From Eretmocerus hayati (lineage: Eukaryota > Arthropoda > Insecta > Hymenoptera > Aphelinidae), in NCBI GenBank assembly GCA_029851415.1, contig CM056744.1, positions 65,776,172-65,840,171 on the forward strand: a DNA stretch of 64,000 nucleotides, given 5' to 3'. Both the position numbers and the translations under genes were made by a program. Below the pieces are notes generated by a model that searched no databases, was not told where the DNA came from, and saw nothing but the letters and a program-made list of their open reading frames with translations. This document shows, in pieces, positions 12,395 through 25,370 of this stretch; within the stretch, counting starts at the first letter, position 1, and every line of letters starts with the position of its first letter.

Positions 12395-13110
12395 AAATTC
12401 CACGAATAAGTTCGAATTCTCAGTGGAAAGAACCTAAAACAAGCAATCCCATTGTATCGGAACACTGATTGGTTCCTGTGGAAAACCGCATATAAGAGGG
12501 TACTATATTGATTTGATCGTTATCACATCTCCTGTAAAATGAAACTTGAATGAATCTCGGCTGTAATAATAGACATCTTCATTCAACATTCGATTGAAGG
12601 AAAAACAATCGAGGGAATCAAACCTGTGCCCTTCAGACTCGCAGACCCACGCGCTGCCGATGAGCGAAAGCTGGAAGTTACCTGATGACCACTTAGATGC
12701 GTTACTTGAACTATTACCCCACAAGTGGGCTCTGATTGGAAACAATGATGGGATATATATCGAAATCACTTGAAAAATACAATCTCATCATGACTTTGTC
12801 CGATATTAGCAATATATTTCGGAAAATTGCCGAAAAAATTTAACAAATTGTTTGAAAACTTGTTTAAATAAATTGATACGTCTATTGCGGACATGTTTTG
12901 ATTACTGAACTACTATTTGTGCCCTCTCACAAATTTTTCAGCACTCGAACATTGTTCTCGCTCGCTGTATAGGATCGAGGGCCACAACTATTTGCTCCCG
13001 GCTGATTTTGTTCATTGCATAATGTTGGAGTTGTGACGGTACTACACACCATCGATTGCAGATGATCTCAGCTCCAAAATCCAGTTTCAATCGCCGGAAA
13101 AAATCAAATC
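12395..13110 (-). repeat. Dispersed repeat with tRNA-like segment, copy 2 (inverted)
   Basis: Reverse complement of the block at 3385-3975, with an extra stretch of about 90 bases near 12740-12830. Homology runs past 13110 for about 60 bases into a frame that resembles the start of the protease fragment's upstream region. The two copies differ at many positions, so they are old. Confidence 0.75.
12610..12672 (-). repeat. tRNA-like (SINE-type) segment, minus strand
   Basis: On the minus strand a B-box-like GGTTTGATTCC (12614-12624) follows an A-box-like segment ending near 12670. It is the inverted copy of the tRNA-like segment at 3700-3770, with B box position 4 changed. Not a working tRNA: the arms pair poorly. 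Confidence 0.6.
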
Positions 13111-13169
13111 GTCTTCAAGGGAAATGCCAAATACCACGATTTTACCTCGGTTTCTCGTAGCGGGGCGGT

Positions 13170-13888
13170 TTGCCTTCGAAAAGTGGTTTGGGGGAGGCGA
13201 ACGCCCTATCGCTGACCCTGTATCCGCCCTTGTGGTTGGGCATGGCCAGAAACTTGAAGAGCTTGATACTCAAATTACGGATGGAATCTTGTCACTGCGT
13301 CCAGGAACTCGGTCCACTGTATCCTCTGTTGGGGCAACAGGCCTGCGGTCCCAGCAAGGCCGTGAATCTGACAACGCAGAACTTGATAACTATCACTTCT
13401 GAAATACCAACAGACATCGTATCAATACCCATGCAGATCATTATAGCCCTTCTCACAACTTTCAACATCGCTCATCTGATGGGAGATATTTTAGAAGCGG
13501 GGGAATTTCCGCGCGCCTCAACGCGACCAGCCAGCGGAGGACGGCCAAGCACAGCTCCAGGTACCACATCTCGCATCTCGCGCAGTATGATTTCTCCCTT
13601 GAAATCAAGAGACACCTGTGATTATGTTATCAAAATACGTGCAAGTAAGGATGAACTCACTGTTGGAAAAGCATTAAACCACACTCCAACTCGATCAATT
13701 TTCATGGAACCTCTCTATCCTAAGCAAGCGTTTGAACCCTTCAAGGAAGCATGTGCAAAATCGAAAGAACTAGAGTACTCACGTACTCACTTACATCTCA
13801 ATTGATCGGGCAGTTCATGTCAGGAAGAATCGAATTCCCCCTCAAAGTCCAATTCACACGAATGCTGATTTGAACTCCATCACTTCCT
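13170..13888 (+). pseudogene. LINE ORF1 fragment (FP-like C-terminal domain), frameshifted
   Basis: The frame 13170-13805 ends in a region that resembles the C-terminal domain found in many insect LINE ORF1 proteins and in baculovirus FP-type proteins: a conserved stretch with DELTVGKAL, then IFMEPL, KEACAKSKELEY and, after a frame change near 13798, DRAVHVRKN and a short tail ending at about 13888. ORF1 proteins of this kind bind the element's RNA. The N-terminal half is not recognisable. It is directly followed by endonuclease sequence, as expected for ORF1-ORF2 order. Confidence 0.6.
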
Positions 13889-13959
13889 AACAATATTGAT
13901 AGCCGAAGCAGACTTCGTATTCCTGACTCATTGTGGATCTCGCATGCTAATAATGATGG

Positions 13960-14124
13960 TGTTAGCACATATTTTGATGGATGAAATTCAATTACTCCTA
14001 GATAAGGATTTCAGGCACATATTTGCCATAGCTGAGTGCAAACTATCTTATCTTGGTTTGGATACTTCAATAGCGGTTCCTGGGCGTACGATTGTCAGAA
14101 ATGATAAGACTGAACGTAAGGGTG
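13960..14124 (+). pseudogene. LINE ORF2 endonuclease fragment, 5' part
   Basis: This short stretch encodes the N-terminal part of an apurinic-type LINE endonuclease: FRHIFAIAECKLSYLGLDTS followed by VPGRTIVRNDKTERKG, matching the usual pattern (I-x-E-x-KL, PGY, RxDR, GGG). It stops abruptly at 14124 where a Penelope-like element begins. The expected continuation, GGGIAVYIHEDLNLK, is found at 31717, on the far side of that element. The endonuclease nicks target DNA for reverse transcription in place. Confidence 0.75.
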
Positions 14125-14849
14125 TGTTGACTGAATTTATCGGTTTTTCCTGCTAATTTTTCATTCTGCAACTGTACTGTGCGACGTTTCGATCGCTTAC
14201 ATTGCGACCCTTCTCAAGCTACAAGTATACATAGAAACTTGTAAAACATATAAAATCTTCAGCACTCTCAGTAGACATATAACACAGATTTGTATATTCA
14301 CCTTGAAATAAGATCAATTCATAAGTAATGTGAGAAGATGAAATTGATTGACCAAGCCCAGCCTGAAGTCGGAATAAATTACATCTAAAAAATTTCATAA
14401 GAACAATATGGTAACTATCTAAACAAGTGATATATGATCGAAATTAGCTGAAAAATGTAATGTTACACAACTTACATTTATACAAATTTCTGTTGGGAAA
14501 TGACCTCTCATCTCTGAGTTGAAGGGAGATGGAATTCCTCGGATTTTCATGTTGTGACAACAACTCTGAAGGGACTGAGAGCCAGACGAGAGAACAGAGA
14601 GAGAGAGATTTTGACAGACAAGCCTTATGATATATTTATATCAGGGTTTAAGAAATAACGCTAGTTTCGTTATGGTGCGTTATTAACGAAACCCTCGGAG
14701 ATCTGTTATGATATTCGTTAGTTCGCTAAATAATGGATATAATTTCGTTATGTTTTTCGTTACGTTACTAGAATAACGTTAAAATCACAACGAATTGAAT
14801 TTCGTTTCGTTATGAGTTTCAATACTTTGAACGAAACGTACAGGGTAAA

Positions 14850-17800
14850 AAAAATATTGACTTTTGATTCGTATTGAAAGTGAAATCGTACTGAAATTTC
14901 AAAAAATATTCATTAATTTCGTGCTGACGAGTACATTCAATAAGAAATTTTTGAAATTTCAATAAAATCTCATTGAATAAGAGGATGAGAGAGTATTCAG
15001 TACAAAATTCTTGAAAATTCAAATTCATATTGAAATTTTCAAAACCAATCAATGAAATTATTGCCAGGTCGAATTCATTATTGAATTGAGAAGTTAAGAT
15101 TCTTGTTTTAATATCTCATCAGAACAGCATTGAACTGTTTTCCAGAGCATTTCGACCACAAAAGTTTTAATATCTAATATGGACTTCGTAAAATTCAGAA
15201 GAGGGCTATTAGAAATATGTCTACAGCATCAAAAGAATTAATAGAAATTACTTCCTGATTTCGATGAAAGATATCAAATTGTTCTCACCGGTATAAAAGA
15301 TTGTTGGATGAAAAGTAACAGAATTAGATTTTTCGCGTTATTGTTGAATCTCGAAATAGATTCAGGTCTTTGGACTCTCCTAATAGCGGAGAATCTCATT
15401 TGTCTATTTGCTGTGCCATCCACGAGAGCGCTCAAGAACACACGTGTACGTATTGTACGGTGTAAAACAGCTTTCTGGAGAAAATCACTCGAAATAATTA
15501 GACTCGAGTTCACGTGTCGATTGGCGTTCAGAGGGCGATTTTGTGTGTACTCAGATTCGGTATATGTGTATGTACGTGTCATCATGTGTGTATGCGCCAA
15601 GCATGATCGAGATCGAGCTGAGATGAAATGGATCACGGAGTGGGAGAGGGTCCTACACGTGTAGGCCGTTAGAATTCTCAGGCCATTAGGATTTCACGCG
15701 CGTAAGCGCGTATGGATCAGCACCCAAGTTTGTTTAAACAGTGGTTTTGCATTACATACTAACCCATCCCTGTTGTTACCGATCGCTGAGATGATAACAG
15801 TACTGTCGTCTCCTCGGAGTCAATAACAAGAAGGATGAGTTAGTGGTGAATAAAAAACCACTCTCTAAGCAAAAGTGCTCAGTGTTGCGCCGTGCGTGAA
15901 ATCTTAATGGCCTGAAGATTCTAACAGCCTACGACATATATAAGACATATAATACCTTATACTCTGCGACTCTGCGCGCTCGGTCGGTGGCGGCGGTGGC
16001 GCCTGCTTTGCTGGTTGAGTGTATAGTGTTTAGTAGCGGGATTGCTAGTGTTTAGTGATGTAAGTGGCCGGGCAGTGTACCGCGCCAGTTATTACCCATG
16101 GATTTGTGTAAATACTAAGCCCACCAGATATGTACAAAATCAGTGTAGGTAGTAACCTGATCCCTTTTCGGACAATGTGGGTGTTGTGCGAATACTTCCG
16201 TCGACCTCGCAATCACACGCGGAGTCATTTGCGTCCAGCACTTGCTAAAAGAAAGACTCGGCAGCCACGACCAAGAAGATGTGGTGCCAACGTATTTAGA
16301 AAGAATGCACACGTTTCATACCGAAATTTCAAGGACTTGATCTAAGCTTGATCGTGAATTAAAATGGTGAAATAGTGTTCAGGTAACTATGACTATCCTT
16401 TCTTGATTCATCTTACTCATTATAGGAATATTCAAGTGCCAAAGTATAGCTGTCCTAACCTCAAACCAACATCCGCAAATCGCGCTGATTACCAGATCTC
16501 TCGCACGTGTTATAGTTCTAATCGCTTTTGTTCACACGTCTCAGAAACCACAGACATACCTGTCCCTTGTTTCTTCACTTTCTCTGTGAATCTCTTTTTA
16601 AAGATGTTCATGATTCTATTCAAAACTTGGTAGGTGTATACATTTCAAATACATTATCATGCTCGTCAATTATTACCAGACTTTGAATAATTAATGAAAA
16701 AGTGAAATAATAATCAATTATTTTGTTAGTAACAATCTGATCTATTACAGTGTTATCGTGCAGTATTGAACAAATTGGAAATGTTCTTGACGCTGACTCC
16801 AGTGTTGAATGCATCTCTTGTTCGGACTACAAAAGTGGATTCTGTTATCAGGTAATAATAATTCAAACATTCATCGTTATTCATTACATGAAATCCCATA
16901 ATTGAACCTATCATTAATCTTAATAATTCAATGATGTTTTACAGATTTTTTCACTAGAGCACTCAGAGACAAGATTGAATGCCATCATCTGATTCCTAAA
17001 CTGATCTGAGCTTCATATTCATACATCTTTCCAGAAGCAGTCATACACTTTACCAGGTAACGAAGAGCATTTAATAACTTTGGTTTGATGCAAGATGATG
17101 ATTTTCAGCATTCCAATCTTTGAAGATATCAATCTCTAGAATGAGCAGAATTTGAAAACTTTCAGAAAAAACCATTAAGTATTCTGTGAACTATTGGCGA
17201 GTAGATGACTGCTTATTTCAATCAAACATAAAGTTTGATTCCCTTCACATGATCTCATGAGACACATCATCAGTTAAATGAGGGTCTTGCATTTTACGAT
17301 TGACAATAACTCGCCTCATATCGAAACTGTTGCCCAAAAAGTGTAAGTTCTCATTTCAGATTAGAGTTCTGTGCTTGTGTTTTGAATTAGGAATTCTCAA
17401 TACTGAAGTCGCTGGCAAGAATAAGCTTATGGAGCTTCCTATACAGATTTTTGGGAAAGTTCATGATGTTCTCAAAAGATTTCTTGAATGATCGAGTAGA
17501 ATTGATAATTCATATCAGGCATGAGAGAAAATCTTATTAGCGGCTATTCTATAGTATGGGTTTACTTCTTTTTGTGGTGGAATGGGAACTTGACTTTGCA
17601 GCGTGTGGCAAAGAGAATTCTCTTGCCGGACTGAGATTTATGTGAACAGTGTGTAAGTACTTAGTGATATGAAAATTTACTGTGATCACCTTCTATGTCT
17701 CTGTGAAAGTTCCCATCATACACTTTCAAAAGGTAGGTTTACTCAGGAACACTCTGCAGGAATATTGTGTCACTGATCAGATACTTTTACATTCTATGTG

Positions 17801-20147
17801 ACAAGTATCGGAATTAACTTGATGCAGAATCAAGACCTTGTGCTGACTTTATTAGGATTCATTATTATATTATTTTTATTAATAATTATTTCATTACTAA
17901 ATCCTTACATAGGTGAGTATATCACCTGTAATGAAGCATAAGGCCCTGATTCTGCATCGAATTGTTTCCGATAGTTGTCACATAAAATGTATCATTGCTA
18001 ACTATTTCCACAAAATCCCTGCGAAATGTCCCTGAGTTGACCTCCCTTCTTCAGGTGTATGAAGGAAGGTACACAGAGGTATGGGAGGTGTTCACACAAA
18101 ATTTTCATATTATTAAGTGCCTACTGTTCACACAAATCTCAGTCCAACGAGAGAATTCTCACACGCTGTGAAATCAAATTCCTATATCTCACCACATCAG
18201 GAGTAAACATATGCTATAGAATAACCTCTAGTGAGGTTTCCAATTTTTTATTTCACTGAATTGTTGAAATAATAGTTGGAGATTTTACCGGGACTAATAA
18301 GTCCAACCCTGCCTCAACGCTTAAGTCAAGTTTGAAATAACCGCTGAGTGAATATGAAGATCAACAGAAGAACCCGTTTCCTTATGAAAGTTTCTGGAAA
18401 AAAATATCTTCTCTGGGATGGAGCATCAAATTCCATTGCTATGAGGGTCCAAAGACCACTCGGGATGTGTGCACTGAGCCTATACATTTTGTGGCGCAGT
18501 TTTGCCTAGAATCTTACTCGCTCAGTTTTCCTCGATAAAAGTGAATTTGACTCAGTCCAGGCCTTTTCGCACCAATTCATTCTTGAAGTAAATTGTCAGT
18601 TGCAACTTTTCCATACCCCTAAGTATCGAGAAAAAATTTATTTTCACTTTTTTAGGGAGTAGTTCTCCGCGAGAATCTAGTTTTGCTACATTTTTATGTC
18701 AGGTCCGTGTGGTACTAGTGCGACTCTTAATCGCGAGACTACAGAGGTCCTAGTCCCCCTTTTTCGAAGAATCTAATAAGGTCAGTGTACCCAACTTCCC
18801 CCCCCCCCCCCCATAAAACCATTTTCTTAATAGTTCTGGCTACTCTCAATATTTTCCAACGTACTTAAACTCATTTTGAAGCTTGTCTCAAGACCTCCAA
18901 AATGAGCTAAGATACGTCTGATTTAAATAAACTGGAGCCGAGCTGTTTGAATTCTCCCAAAAGGTGATTTTTGAGAGTTTACAAAAGTGTGTACCCAACT
19001 TGCCCCCATTATTTAAAACAATGTAAATCGGCGATAAAGTGCATAAAATCGCTTCGATCCGTTTGATCACCGTGCAGCGACATTTGTAGCTTTTAGCTGG
19101 CCGAAAACACTGTTTCCGACCTAATTTGATGCGGTAAACACGTTCTGAGTGGTAAAAAAAGCCACACTGCACGCCTTTCCGAGATAACCATATAGGGGCA
19201 TGTTGGGTACACTCCGATGTCGACCTTCTTGATTCTCAAATCATCTCCGTGTTTTGTACATAAAATCGCTCCAAATCAGAGTTATGCAACTCTGAAGCGC
19301 GGATTTTGAAGGTCTTGAGACGAGAAATTAAATGCGCTAAAGTACGTCAAGATTGGTCGAATGAAAATGAATTGGCACCGGTTTTAGTGAAAACCTTTGG
19401 ATACATGAAATTTGTACAATCCTCTTCGTTCTCCCAGGATCTATCTGCTGTAGGTCACAATTTTCATCGATACCGGCCTACAAGATCACTACAAATTCAT
19501 CTCTAGACCCCTCTGGCCGCGCCTCTGTGTGTTGTTTTCTATAGCTCAGCAAAACTCCTCTCAGGTTCCATCGATCTCCGTGAAATTTGGAGAGCGTATT
19601 AGGCGGTGTCTGTAAATAGGATCTACAGACTGGAGATCTAGTCTTCAGTGCGTAGATTAAATTTTGCTAACATAATTATTAGATTCGTTAGTATACGCTT
19701 CCAAACATTCAGAAAGATTAATCGACCGGTTCCAAACATTCCGTATTTCTTGGAGAGCAATTTGGTAGCACATACTTTTCATATCCGTCATTCTCTATTC
19801 ACATACAAGGGAAAATTAGACGATGTCTGGAAAATTAGTCGATAAATACAGTTCAATGCTTACATCGCGATAAGAAAGCATTCTGGTAATCTCTTTTAGC
19901 AGCGTATTATCTTTGTAGCAGGTGGTTTTTATGCGAAGTCCAAGTCTCAAGGAGCAAACATCTTTTGCATTATTCAAATCTGCATGTAATTTACGTCATT
20001 TTCAAGCTCTTGACGTAAAAGCCTGTCATTGTTATGCATCAATTCACTGTATTTCATCCTAGAGATGTATATCTTTACTGGTTGATTTTAGAAGTTGGTC
20101 ACAAATATATTAAGTTTATCTTTTCCAGTATTGACAGCAATGACAGA
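14850..20147. other. Left non-coding part of the CACTA element
   Basis: About 5.3 kb upstream of the transposase. A GC-richer stretch at 15960-16100 could be a promoter or first exon, since a splice acceptor (TTTTCCAG, ending 20128) precedes the first recognised coding block and implies at least one upstream exon. Overlapping frames on both strands at 15274-15664 and 16115-16345 show no domain. A MITE-like repeat occupies 18784-19430. Confidence 0.45.
18784..19430 (+). repeat. Repeat with AGTGTACCCAACTT end, copy in CACTA element
   Basis: Homologous, in the same orientation, to 27843-28611. It starts AGTGTACCCAACTT followed by a 15-base C run (18798-18812), and repeats GTGTACCCAACTTGCCCCC inside (near 18990). 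The right end present in the other copy is not visible here, so this copy is truncated or diverged at about 19430. Confidence 0.65.
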
Positions 20148-23100
20148 ATGTGGCACTGTAAATTTTGTTCATTCACCACGCAAGTTCTAACATCGCATTT
20201 GCATCATCACTATTTCCATCAGAGCATCAACTCTTTCGTTTATTGTGGATTCGATAAGTGTCACTCTTTTTATAAGACAATACCCCAGTTGCAATCACAC
20301 TTAGTTCAAAGTCATGGTTTCTCGGATTCTTCTTTTAAAAAGAGTAACCCACATTGAATTCATGCCACAAATGAATTTGGGAAATTTGTCTGCTCTCTCA
20401 AGGAGTGTCGCCAAGAATGTGACAAATTATCAGAACTCATTAAACACCTAAAGGCACATCTAAAGCAAAAAGAAGAAATACAATGCCCAATGAAAAATTG
20501 TCTATCAAGATACAAAATCATTAGCTCTTTCACATGCCATCTTTCGAAAAAACATAGAGCCGAGTACAAAGAGATCAATACTGATCAACATAATTCGAAC
20601 AACTTGGAAGAAACTTTAGACAGAGAACTAGATGGCACTACATTTGAGAATATTGTTGACTGTTCAACGGGAAATCGTGAAAATGGCATTGAACAACTCC
20701 TATGGACCGACATTGATGAAGCCTCCCCACCAAGAAAAACTTTTGGGCAAAATGGCTTGAATATTTTCCGTGGACTCGATACAATCACGGATACTGGCAA
20801 CGGAAGTGAAGCTAGCGACTTATTTTTGCAAAAAGTTGCACAGTTCTATTTGAGATTAGAATGTGAATGTATTGTACCTGCAGAAACAATTAAAAAAATT
20901 ATCAATGAAATGACCGATTTACATAACGTAGCACGGGATTTATTCCAGAGTAAACTTGGAAGACTCGTTTCAGAGAATATTTCAACCGAAAGAATCAATA
21001 GCATCTTTGACGAGGTGTTCAAAGATGATCCAATTGATGGGAGTTTCACTAAACTGAAGAGTGACCATTTCAGGAAAAAATTTTATAGAAATAAATTCGA
21101 TTATGTAGAACGAACCAGAACTGATAGATATAGACAAAGAAAAAGGCACATTTTTTGCCTATGTGCCCCCATTAGAAACATTGAAGTACATGTACCGTGA
21201 TAAGTCGATTCAAAGAGAGTTGCAAGAACCCTTAGATGAGTCACCTCCGGGTATTCTCCTAAATTTCAGAAATGGCCATTTGCACAAATCGAAAACTTCC
21301 TTCCAAGAAAATCCAGATGCTATAGAAGTAATTCTATTTGAGGATGGCTTCACCGTAGTCAATCCTATTGGAGCTGCGAAAAGGAAACATAAATTGATAG
21401 GTATTTATATGAACTTCGGTAAGGTACCAGATCATCTGAGATGTCATACTAGCACTATGAAATTGGTTGCATTGTGCAAGGCAGAAGATTTTGATCGCAA
21501 CATTGTGTATAACAAAATAGTTGAGCATTTTGAAAAATTGGAATCTGGTGTCGGCATTGGTAGCCATGTAGTCAAAGGTACTATTGTTCACATCTGTGGT
21601 GACAACTTGGGGAGCCACGACTTAGGTGGTTTTGTCGAAAACTTTAGCTCTACCGAGTATTTCTGCAGATTTTGCCTCATAAGTAAAAAGAAATTCCACG
21701 AGGAAGGTGGAGCGACTGAAAACTTTGAGTGGCGGACAAAACAGTCTTATGATAATGCTATAACAAAAATTAGAAACGATGGCAACTATGAAGGCGTAAA
21801 ATCTAATTCAAAGTTCAACGATTTACTGTATTTCCACGTGACTGAAAGACTGCCGCCATGTTTGGAGCATGATTTTTTCGAAGGTTTCGCAGCGTATGGT
21901 ATGAAGCTCTTCATAGATCACTTTGTTAAAGAGGGGTGGTTCACTGTGGATGAACTCAACTCACGTACTAAAGATTTTCCATTCTCCACAGAAGATAAGA
22001 GAGATAAACCGTGTGAAATAATAGAATCTAAGAGTACAATCACCGGAGGAGCTTGTCAGGTATGGAATTTCCTCAGACTCTTTCCCATTCTCGTCATGGA
22101 TAGAGTAGAAGATGCTGACGATGTCGTGTGGGAATGTACCATGTTACTCACTGAAATTGTGGAAATAGTTTGTTCTCCATCTATCCACGAATCTCACCTG
22201 TCTTACTTACGAGGGGAGCACCAACCTTGCGGGTCCTGGATCTTGACGAAACTTTGGGAATCTTCTTGTTTTGGTGAGGAATGAAGGTACCCAAGAGGGT
22301 TTCGTCCAATGGGCCTCCTACCCTGAGATACAGCCATAGAGGTTAGCATTGTCAGTATATCTATATATGTGTCATTTTAACATGGGCCTATATGGGCAAT
22401 GCTAATGTCCATAGTTGTATCTCGGGATAGGAGGCCCATTGGACAAAACCCTTGGAGATACCTTTATTTCTCACCAAAACAAGAAGATTCCTAAATTTTC
22501 GTCAATATCCAGGACCCACAAGGTTGGTGTTCCCCTTGTTAGATGACTTGATTTGCCGGTACCTTGAAATCAGACTGTTATCATTCCCACACGTCAAACT
22601 GAGACCAAAACATCATTACCTGAGACACTACTCCCATCTTATATGGCTATATAGCCCCTTGATCAAAGTTTGGGCTATGCGATTCGAATCAAAACATCGT
22701 TATTTCAAAAGGTTAGCTACAGTCCTCCTGAATTTCAAAAATATCGTCAAAACTGCTTCTGTAAAGCACGAGTTGTATCAAAGTTACGTGCGGCTCGGAG
22801 CTGATGCTCGACTCTCGTGGGATACTGGTAAAATGAGTAAATTCGACCCAGATCTGTACCATCCGGATATTATTTGTGCAATGAGATGTTTAACGACACT
22901 CGACAAAGTTGTTGAATGTTCGCATTTAGTTCATAAGGGAACGAGATATGACAAAGGAGACATTCTATGTGTCAGACAAGAAGGGTATCAAGTCATGGTG
23001 GAACTTGGAAGGATTTGCTTGATCTTGTGTCAGAATGAAACCGATCCTTATTTCGTGCTCGAAATTCTTATGAGCGATTTCATCACAGCACTTGGAGCTT

Positions 23101-23237
23101 ATGAGATTGGGGATCGCAAGACATTTGAGTGTCATTCTTTGAACCATATAACACATTACAAACCAATGCAACCTTACGCATGGAAAGAAAAACTTCATGT
23201 CAAACCCAAATATGGATTTGTTGCCCGAGAATTATAA
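20148..23237 (+). pseudogene. CACTA transposase: C2H2 zinc fingers plus TNP2-like DDE domain, broken
   Basis: The coding path starts with C2H2-type zinc fingers (CKFCSFTTQVLTSH at 20157 onward, more at 20220-20560), continues through an acidic linker, then a TNP2-like catalytic region: EDGFTVVNPIGAAKRKHK with Asp at 21343, HICGDNLGSHDLGGF with Asp at 21601, the FCRFC zinc pair, and EHDFFEGFAAYG with Glu at 21880. The end contains MRFESKHRYFK. These match the order of CACTA-type transposases, which cut the element out and join it elsewhere. Damage: an in-frame TGA at 20355, a frameshift in the T run at 21151-21156, and a 329-bp insertion at 22210-22538. The fingers probably bind element DNA (inference). 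The exact superfamily rests on motif order, not a search. Confidence 0.75.
22210..22538. mobile_element. Hairpin MITE inside the transposase gene, TTA target duplication
   Basis: Arms of about 140 bases (22210-22352 and 22394-22538) are near-perfect inverted repeats around a 41-base loop. Ends are C(G/A)AGGGG(A)(G/A)CACCAACC. TTA flanks both sides (22207-22209, 22539-22541). Reading across the empty site restores one continuous codon frame between HLSYL and DDLICRYL, so the boundaries are exact. A 3-bp TTA duplication fits PIF/Harbinger MITEs (inference). The frames that run into the arms are chance extensions. Confidence 0.9.
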
Positions 23238-23782
23238 TATGGTTGACGCAGCGTGTGTATGAGAGTGCGGCAACGTGAGCCAAAAAGTTGTATGGAACCC
23301 CTATCCCAGCCGTGAGTGCGACAAGGTCGTATCACTGAAACCTCCTTGTCGCACTCATTGCTGGTATAGGTGACCCCGCCAATTTTTGATTCACGTAACC
23401 GCTGTATTACTCTGGCTATCCGAATCTTGCATGTATATAGATAATTTCGTAATCATACCAGTTAATTATATTTACGAAGGACCTCCAATTTGTACTGCAT
23501 TTACTCGTGTATTTCCGAATGAATTTATGAAATGCTGAACTGATCTCTTTCTCCTGTTCCCACGTTGTCACCCTGTCTGTTTCCATTCTTGTTGAAATCA
23601 AGTCAATGAAATGAAATGTCCTACTAGTCAGTCATTCACTCGAATAGCTCAGAATGAACAAAAGTAACTCAAAATTATTTATAATGCTACAACCGTTAAT
23701 CGGCTGAGCAAAACGTTATGAATATCACGTTTCATTTTTCTTTTATGAAGATTTTCAACCAACAATCTGTGTGAACAGAGCC
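23238..23782. other. Spacer between the two CACTA-borne genes
   Basis: 545 bases between the transposase stop and the next start codon. An inverted pair, CCCAGCCGTGAGTGCGACAAGG near 23306 and CCTTGTCGCACTCATTGCTGG near 23343, forms a short hairpin that could act in transcript ending or start, but this is only suggestive. Confidence 0.4.
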
Positions 23783-25370
23783 ATGCCTCACTTCGAAGTG
23801 ATGAATCAAGATAGATCGATAAGTAGAATCGTCCAAGCTGATACGGATGAAAGGGTACTTGAGGAAGCGAAGAGAAAGTTTGGATTAACTTGTGAATGCG
23901 AGGTAATTTTTCTATGATTCGAGTTATGTTCTGGTTCTAGATGCAATTATCAAAATTTGATTACTTTCATGATCTGCCAAGCTCATGATGGACGATGGCA
24001 TAACTCCTGTCGATGAGGATTTCATGAGTTTTGCTGCAGCAAATCCAACCACTCTCAATAGTCTCATGATTGTCGTCATAGGTCAAGCTCAACATGCTCT
24101 TGAAGTGAATCAGCGAATACCCAACGGAAACAATCCTGGTGCATCCCAAGGTCAGTGCATTTGATATTTGAACAGGAGAAATCATTTCCAATGGTTCTCT
24201 TAGCTCGCCGAATAATAAGGTCTCATCTATGATATTTTAGATCAACGAAGCTCACAAGTACATGATCTTGCCCCAATCTTGGCAAAAATAGATAATCACC
24301 TCTTGGAGCACTGCCGAAATGGAGTATTACTTTGTCGTGACAGAAGATCGGTAATAGCTCGGGCAGTCAGAGATCATATGATGCATGATCTGAAAGATAC
24401 CTCTTATAATACGGCTGGAATATTCGCGGAGATGATGTGCAACAAATTTCCTGATTCTTTCTCTGTTGGTGTCCGTGGGGAAAAGTGGAATGATGGCATC
24501 AGTTCATTAAAACTATCCATATATAACGCCATCCAGCATGAGAAAGGCAAGAAGAACGGTAAGAAGTCAGACCTGCCCGATAGCGACCACGAGTAAATCA
24601 AGGAACGTCGGAGAATGATCAAGTTGAATCGAAGAAACGACTCAATTGGCTGTGATCAATATTCGCCCAAGTTACCCGATGGAGAAACTGATGAAACCCA
24701 GAACGCAAAGAGAGTCCCGCTTCTCACTCTATATGGAAAGCTTGGAAGTGATGATCCACCTAGTACTGAGGAAATTGACGACCTGATGGCCGCAACCTAC
24801 TCAACTCAGCGGATCTTGCTGAATGCTAAAGAGAGAGAATTAGTGAAGATCCTATCTGATTGGCCATTTTTGAATCATTCTTCATACTTGATCAAACACT
24901 CCTCGACATTGATTGGGAAGGATGTTCAAAAAGTCTGGGATGCTTCTAATGAAGACAAATTCAAAGATATGAGACTTTTTCTCAAGGTAGCAATGAAAGA
25001 CGATGAGAAAGTCGAAAAACGTCACACCGTAGTTCAGCAGAGCTTGCGTGTTATCAAAGCACAGCGGAATGATCGACCAAAGACGTCAGTAGTAATACCT
25101 CTACTGATGTTGTATCTTGATGAGGATACCTGTCATTTATATAAGACCATCCAGGTAAAATACTCATTGCTACTCTCGATTATTACCGAAAAGTCTTTCA
25201 TTCTAAATCATTTTTTCCAGAGTGATGCACATGAAGCTGATATAATCTCCGCAGCAACGTCTCCTTACCCCATCCTGATCATCAAAGGAGATTCTGTATA
25301 TGAAGCAAAAAAATGTTACGTTGTCGTAGAACAGGCTCACAAAATTGAATGCGATGATTTTTTGCAATGA
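23783..25370 (+). pseudogene. Spliced gene with CIDE-N-like N-terminus and SAMD3-like body, one in-frame stop
   Basis: Four exons join in frame: 23783-23902, 23982-24150, 24241-25154 and 25221-25370, all with GT-AG introns (the last, 66 bases, also reads open). Exons 1-2 encode MPHFEVMNQDRSI, then LMMDDGITPVDEDFMSF and NPTTLNSLMIV, the order seen in CIDE-N domains, which form head-to-tail protein contacts. The rest (IGCDQYSPKLPDGETDET; AATYSTQRILLN; LSDWPFL; LLMLYLDED; PYPILIIKGDS) resembles a family often named SAMD3-like in animal genomes, with no enzymatic motif that I can see. A TAA at 24594 splits exon 3 in an otherwise open frame; a short alternative intron across it is possible. It lies 545 bases behind the transposase on the same strand, inside the element. 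Function unknown; an accessory transposition protein is inference. Confidence 0.65.

Noticed and set aside
13124..13402. Alternative frame overlapping the LINE ORF1
   Set aside because: No family features; the overlapping frame 13170-13805 carries the recognisable C-terminal block.
15274..15664. Overlapping open frames of about 120 codons on both strands
   Set aside because: They are mirror frames over the same bases, with no domain or splice support; treated as chance inside the CACTA element.
22452..22538. N-terminal extension of the downstream transposase frame
   Set aside because: These codons lie in the right arm of the inserted MITE; the real coding resumes at 22542.
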